Shown here in pieces: positions 59,603 through 64,000 of a DNA stretch of 64,000 nucleotides. The translations under genes and the position numbers were made by a program. The DNA lies in assembly GCF_001640805.2 (NCBI RefSeq), contig NC_066850.1, positions 17,419,036 to 17,483,035 on the forward strand, written 5' to 3'. The first letter of the stretch is position 1, and every line of letters begins with the position of its first letter. A model generated the notes under the pieces. It had not been told where the DNA came from. It saw only the letters and a list, made by a program, of their open reading frames with translations, and ran no database searches. This stretch comes from Lates calcarifer (Eukaryota; Chordata; Actinopteri; Centropomidae).

Positions 59603-59894
59603 GGTTACCAAGGTATCCTGGGTTCTCTGAAAACTGAGTGAGGTATCTCATTATGGGCCAGTATGTACCATCTGGTGTCAGCAATCATGGAAGCTTTACT
59701 ATCACCACGTCTGTCAATGGACAGACCAATCATTTGAGCTGTATGATCTAGCGCACCCCCCTTTATAAATGCCTGCAGCTCCTGCTCTGCATTCTCAAGC
59801 GTAATTCTTACATGTGCCTCACACATGCAAGCAGGGCAGTGCTGTGAGATAACTCACTCAGTTTTCTCAGAGAACCAGGGTTACCCTGGTAACC
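59603..59894. repeat. inverted repeat pair, about 48 bases per arm
   Basis: The left arm (59603-59650) starts GGTTACCAAGG and contains TTCTCTGAAAACTGAGTGAGG. The right arm (59845-59894) is its reverse complement with a few changes and ends CCTGGTAACC. The arms enclose about 195 bases. The GGTTACC...TTCTCTGAGAA...GAG pattern is like the terminal repeats of fish DIRS-type elements, which fits the recombinase remains next to it. Confidence 0.6.
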
Positions 59895-60239
59895 AAATGT
59901 TATCTTTCAGACCTCCCTTGGTATCTCACCATTGGAAATATGACCCACTCCTGGATTGGATGCTGCAAAGCCCATAATGCCTCGACCCAGGAGAAAGGTC
60001 GACACCACACACCCTCCCTATGGGCTGGTGCACAACAAGGATCAACCAACACCAAGGACAGAGTGCGTCAATGAAAGCGCTGTCACGTCCAGGTGTTAAA
60101 ACCACATAAAAGTGTGTGGTGATGCCCACTTCATGACCACACAGAAACGCCCCTGAACAGAGCCTATGAGGTGGCCATCCCCCTGGTGGAATGAGTGACT
60201 CTCATATCTCGCTCTCCTGGGTAAAAGGCAGGGGGTGAA

Positions 60240-61490
60240 AAGCAATCAGCTCCAGCATAGGTCAGCTATATGATGACTCACTAACCTTGGGCACAAAAGC
60301 CGGGTTTGTGCGCAACATCACTTTTCCATAGTCGGTGGAAAACTGCAAGCAGGATACATGCACAGACAAAGCATGTAATTCACTAATCCGTTTGGCTGAT
60401 GTCAGAGCCAGCAACAGGATGGTTGGAGAGAAAGCACCTTTAATTCAGCACACTCCATAGGCTCAAAAGACAACCTGGACAGTGCCTCTGAAACAGCGGG
60501 CAAATCCCACGATGGAACTAAAGGCTTACACACAGGCCACAGCCGGCGGGCTTCCTTCATAACCCTCTTTATCACAGAATGCTGACCAGTTGGCATGTTA
60601 CCCAAACCCACATGACAGGCCGAAATAGCAGCCAAATAAACCTTAACAGTGGAAAAGGTCTTACCATTATCTATTAAATCCTGCAGGAAGCATAACACCT
60701 CCGAAACAGAGCACTGAAAATAAATAATGTTCTTAGCTTCACACCATTTCTGAAACACACAACACTCTCACACAAGGGGTATGTGTGGATGGCACCCTTG
60801 CACTCTGAATAGTTTCAGTCACCCTCAGAGGCAAACCCCACTCATTCAAATTCAGTCTCTCATGAGCCAGGCCCATAGAGCCAAACGCTCGGGGTGCGGA
60901 TGAAAAAGCAGCCCCCGTGTGCCTGTGAAACTTAGTCCCTGCACAACAGCAGTGGCCAGGGCTGGCTGTGAACGAGTCGATCCAGTTCCAGCTCGGGGCC
61001 ATCAGAGTCAAAGACAGCTACTGCTCCCTCGCTCTGGCCAAATAGAGGAATCTATGATGGCCTGCTTATCCTGGTCTGGCAAACTGGAAATATTAAGCTA
61101 CAGTGATCTTTCCGCCGCCACGGCCAGGCTCATGATGCAGCGTCAGCACTGACCTATGCCCTTAGACACATGGAAGATGACGTTGGTGATGACACATTTT
61201 CCCGCACGCTGCCGGACTCAGAGAACCCTTACCCAGAAGGTGACCCATCTCCTAGATGAGCTCAACCTCCCAACAAGTGACTGCATTTAGATTCTGAGTG
61301 GACTGGGCTGCCGACTTGTACACTTTCTGGTACATGGAGGCAGTGAAGCACTCCCATTTTTCCTGGCAGGGTGGGCCCTGCCAAGGCAAGGGTGGTTTGG
61401 TGGTTAGGATGGAGATAGTATGCCACCGATTGCTCCACCACCAGGGGGTCAGGGAGACCCAAGGACTTGACATCTCTGATTTCTAGAGTA
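60240..61490 (-). mobile_element. decayed DIRS-type retrotransposon (gag-like and tyrosine recombinase pieces)
   Basis: On the minus strand, 61486-61250 reads SLGLPDPLVVEQSVAYYLHP and, in the next frame, MYQKVYKSAAQST, the gag-like protein of fish DIRS elements. From about 60840 down to 60290 comes a tyrosine recombinase: KWCEAKNIIYFQCSVSEVL, FLQDLIDNGKTFSTVKVYLA, RRLWPVCKPLVPSWDLP, then after a frameshift LLLALTSAKRISELHALSVH (the KR holds the first catalytic arginine) and LELIAFHPLPF. Reverse transcriptase and RNase H are missing between the two parts. The recombinase has stops and its distal catalytic residues are not recognisable, so the copy is dead. Confidence 0.75.
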
Positions 61491-64000
61491 ACCCTTGATG
61501 GGAACTTTGCACCTAAACTGCTTATCCCAAAAATGCCTCATCTCCTAAATACCATGTTTCTCTTTTTCCAAGTCCTTATCAATTCTCCTTCACATTTTCA
61601 TGACCTTATGATGTTTCCATCAAGGTCAAGGAAAAGTGGCTGGGAAAGGAGATTTTCTTGACTATCCAACTGCAGCCATTCTGTAGCAGTCTCTGATCCT
61701 GCCACCTTTATTCAACCAGAAACACACGATGAATGAGACCTGACTGTTGTCGAAAACCGAGTGAAGCAAATGGCAGCAGACTGCTAGTGTGAAAGAAAGT
61801 GTAGACAGTCACTGATCGCTGCGATAATCTGTTCATAGACTGCTCACGGATCATGCACAGAGAGGACAGTGAATGCAACAGCGGAAAGAAAGAAAAGCAA
61901 AAACACAGGACTGCTGACACAGGCCATAGCTCTTGGCTACAGCTGGCACACAAACATGCACATGTATACACACATTCACATCCAGGTTCTGTTACTAAAG
62001 GGATTGTGTGTGGTAGGAAGTTTGTACTGATATGATGACTGTAGCACGTGCATCATTTGTTATTCTGCAGGAGAGAGTATAGGTGTTAGATCACTGAGTT
62101 AAAAATGCTTGATTCAATTCAAGACTCTCAAAGGACCATATTAGACCTGCGATTAGGAGCTGATAAATCAATTAGTTGATGGACAGAAAATTTATCAATA
62201 TTCTCTTATTGTTATTCTCTTGAGAATTCTTACTTTGCTGTCATATATGGCAGCAGTTTGAATTTGTGCAGCCCTGTTGAGGGCATTCAGGGTCACATGA
62301 TAGAAGTGCAGTTGAAGTGTCCCTGCTAGCATGAGTGCTGTTGTTAGTGAGGGATTTGCTCTCTGACATTTTTTTAAAAGTCCTTCAGTAACCTTCCATT
62401 GATCATATGATCTTCTTGACATTTGTTTCGGTCTCTTGGGAATGCATACAATTTTTTGTATTAACAATGAATCAAGTGATGTGTCATGTGGAAAGCATCT
62501 GTTAGGCTGAGAGGAACTCAGCCCCATAAACCTTCTTAGTCTCTTTTAGTTTACTGTTTTGGTTTTCCATCCTACTCCCATCAACCTCATCTCTATCAGC
62601 TGCAGCCATTTTCAGAAAAGACTCCATACACTACCTGCTTAGCACCAAACAGTAGACAGACACAGAGACCAGCTGGTGAACACACTGGAGCATTTGGTGG
62701 CCAGTGAAGAGAACTAGGCTAACTGTTTCCCCTTGTTTTCAGTCTTTATGCCAAGCTATGCTAACTGGCTGCTAGTAGTAGTGTCTTCTCATCTAAGATA
62801 GTGAATAAGTAGGTGGAAAAACAGCAGCTCAGTCCAACCTGTTTTCCAGGGCACTATATATAGGGGAAACATGGATGAGTGATTGATTGGTCTGATGACA
62901 GGCATAATGTACTCCTAGGTGGAATTTTATCTGCACACTCTGAACTTAACATAACTAAAAGTGAAAGTCCTTGACTGTGAGAGTGGGAACCCTGCTGTGT
63001 GTGTGGTCAGGTAGCACAACGTTCCACTGTTTGATGACACTCAGTCTAATTATCCAGCAGCGTTACAGCCTCTCAAGCAGCTGCTTGCAAGTCCTCCCTC
63101 CGGTAATACAGTTGTTGAAGGAGATATTGGCAGCTTAATTCTTCTCGTGAGAGCAGGCCGCGTGGCTTTTGGCTCTGCTTTCAGAAACAGTGATGAGTGT
63201 GTGCTGGAGACAGCAGAGCCACAGTGATGGTCAGAGACAGTGGAGGGGAAGGTGATCTCTCAGTGGGGAGGATGTTACATGCTTCGGGTCGTAGCTTCCA
63301 AGGCTGTTTGGCTGTCAGCTTCTCCATACCATCTTCATTAACTTGTCATGTGAAGGACGCTGGCTCAGATGGCAGACCCTCTTGACGTATGTCGGTGGAG
63401 AATGAATGTGTGGACACGCTGTTTTCCTCCATCAGGAATTTCTGGTGAGAACTCTCTCAGCACAAACATTAACCTGTAGCTGCTGTGTGCATGTGGAGAA
63501 AGGTGTGCACTTTCTCTGTGGAGAAATAAAGATTACAGGTTAATTCAGGCCACAGTGAAAGTCAGACTCATTCTCTCTGCTCTTTCTCTCCCTGTAGAAA
63601 TTAACCAGCGTTTGTTCAACTCCAAAATCTATCAAGATATTTCATAATTAAAAGTGTCTACAGATTTGGTGAACAGAAAGAGATATGACGGCATGTGTTG
63701 GCATGGTTCACTTGATAGAACTGAAAATGTGTATGGCCAGCAGGGTAGACAGAGAACACACAGCTCTGTTCTCACAGTGTACATTGGCATGGTTGTAAAG
63801 TTTGCACTGACAAATGATGTCGTCCTACCAATAGGGTGTCAGATCTGAAAACACTTGTGCTTGTTGTTCATGGAGGTTACATTATATCTTGTCATTAAAT
63901 TTGGATGACTTGTATCAGCATCTTGTCAGTTAGGGTTTTACTGATGTTACATGAGTGGGATTTTATAGTGTAAAACTGTGTGATGGACACATGATCTCTA
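61491..64000 (+). other. tmtc1: tmtc1 intron 1, distal part
   Basis: No exon, RNA gene or nameable repeat was found up to the window end. tmtc1 continues beyond it. Confidence 0.55.

Overview
This is vertebrate nuclear DNA, almost certainly from a ray-finned (teleost) fish and probably a percomorph. The genes are split by GT-AG introns. The proteins read closer to vertebrate caprin-2, importin-8 and TMTC1 than to anything else I know. The background is full of typical fish repeats: Tc1/mariner remnants, long (TG)n microsatellites, a DIRS-like remnant, LINE tails and a tRNA-derived SINE. The fish placement rests on repeat types and is an inference. No prokaryotic features are present.

Three protein genes lie on the + strand in the same order and relative orientation as human CAPRIN2-IPO8-TMTC1 (12p11). 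(1) caprin2 enters from upstream; 17 coding exons between 1458 and 13037 give the last 791 codons, including the HR1-like and HR2-like blocks, an RG-rich segment and a terminal C1q domain. (2) ipo8 is complete: 24 coding exons between 15113 and 35987 join in frame to a 1016-residue importin-8, with a probable untranslated final exon near 37322. (3) tmtc1 starts at 55773; only coding exon 1 (98 codons plus 2 bases) is inside, and the rest of the window is its first intron.

Between ipo8 and tmtc1 lie about 17.8 kb with no recognised protein gene. This stretch holds a tRNA-Gly gene (anticodon CCC) on the minus strand at 40582-40653, a promoter-like tandem repeat array (44.25-46.63 kb) broken by a Tc1 copy, several transposon relics, and three unrecognised exon-like ORFs. 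The tmtc1 intron carries a decayed DIRS-type retrotransposon (59.6-61.5 kb, minus strand).

The three genes do not form a pathway. Caprin-2 is an RNA-binding and Wnt-linked protein, importin-8 a nuclear import receptor that also binds Argonaute proteins, and TMTC1 an ER O-mannosyltransferase. I see no convincing undescribed system. The best second looks are: a 27-base in-frame copy of the start of ipo8 exon 14 with its own splice sites; ipo8 exon 5 held between two TG microsatellites; a branch site for ipo8 exon 15 that may come from a mariner element; the missing conserved ipo8 C terminus; an upstream ORF overlapping the tmtc1 start as ATGA; and the promoter-like repeat array.
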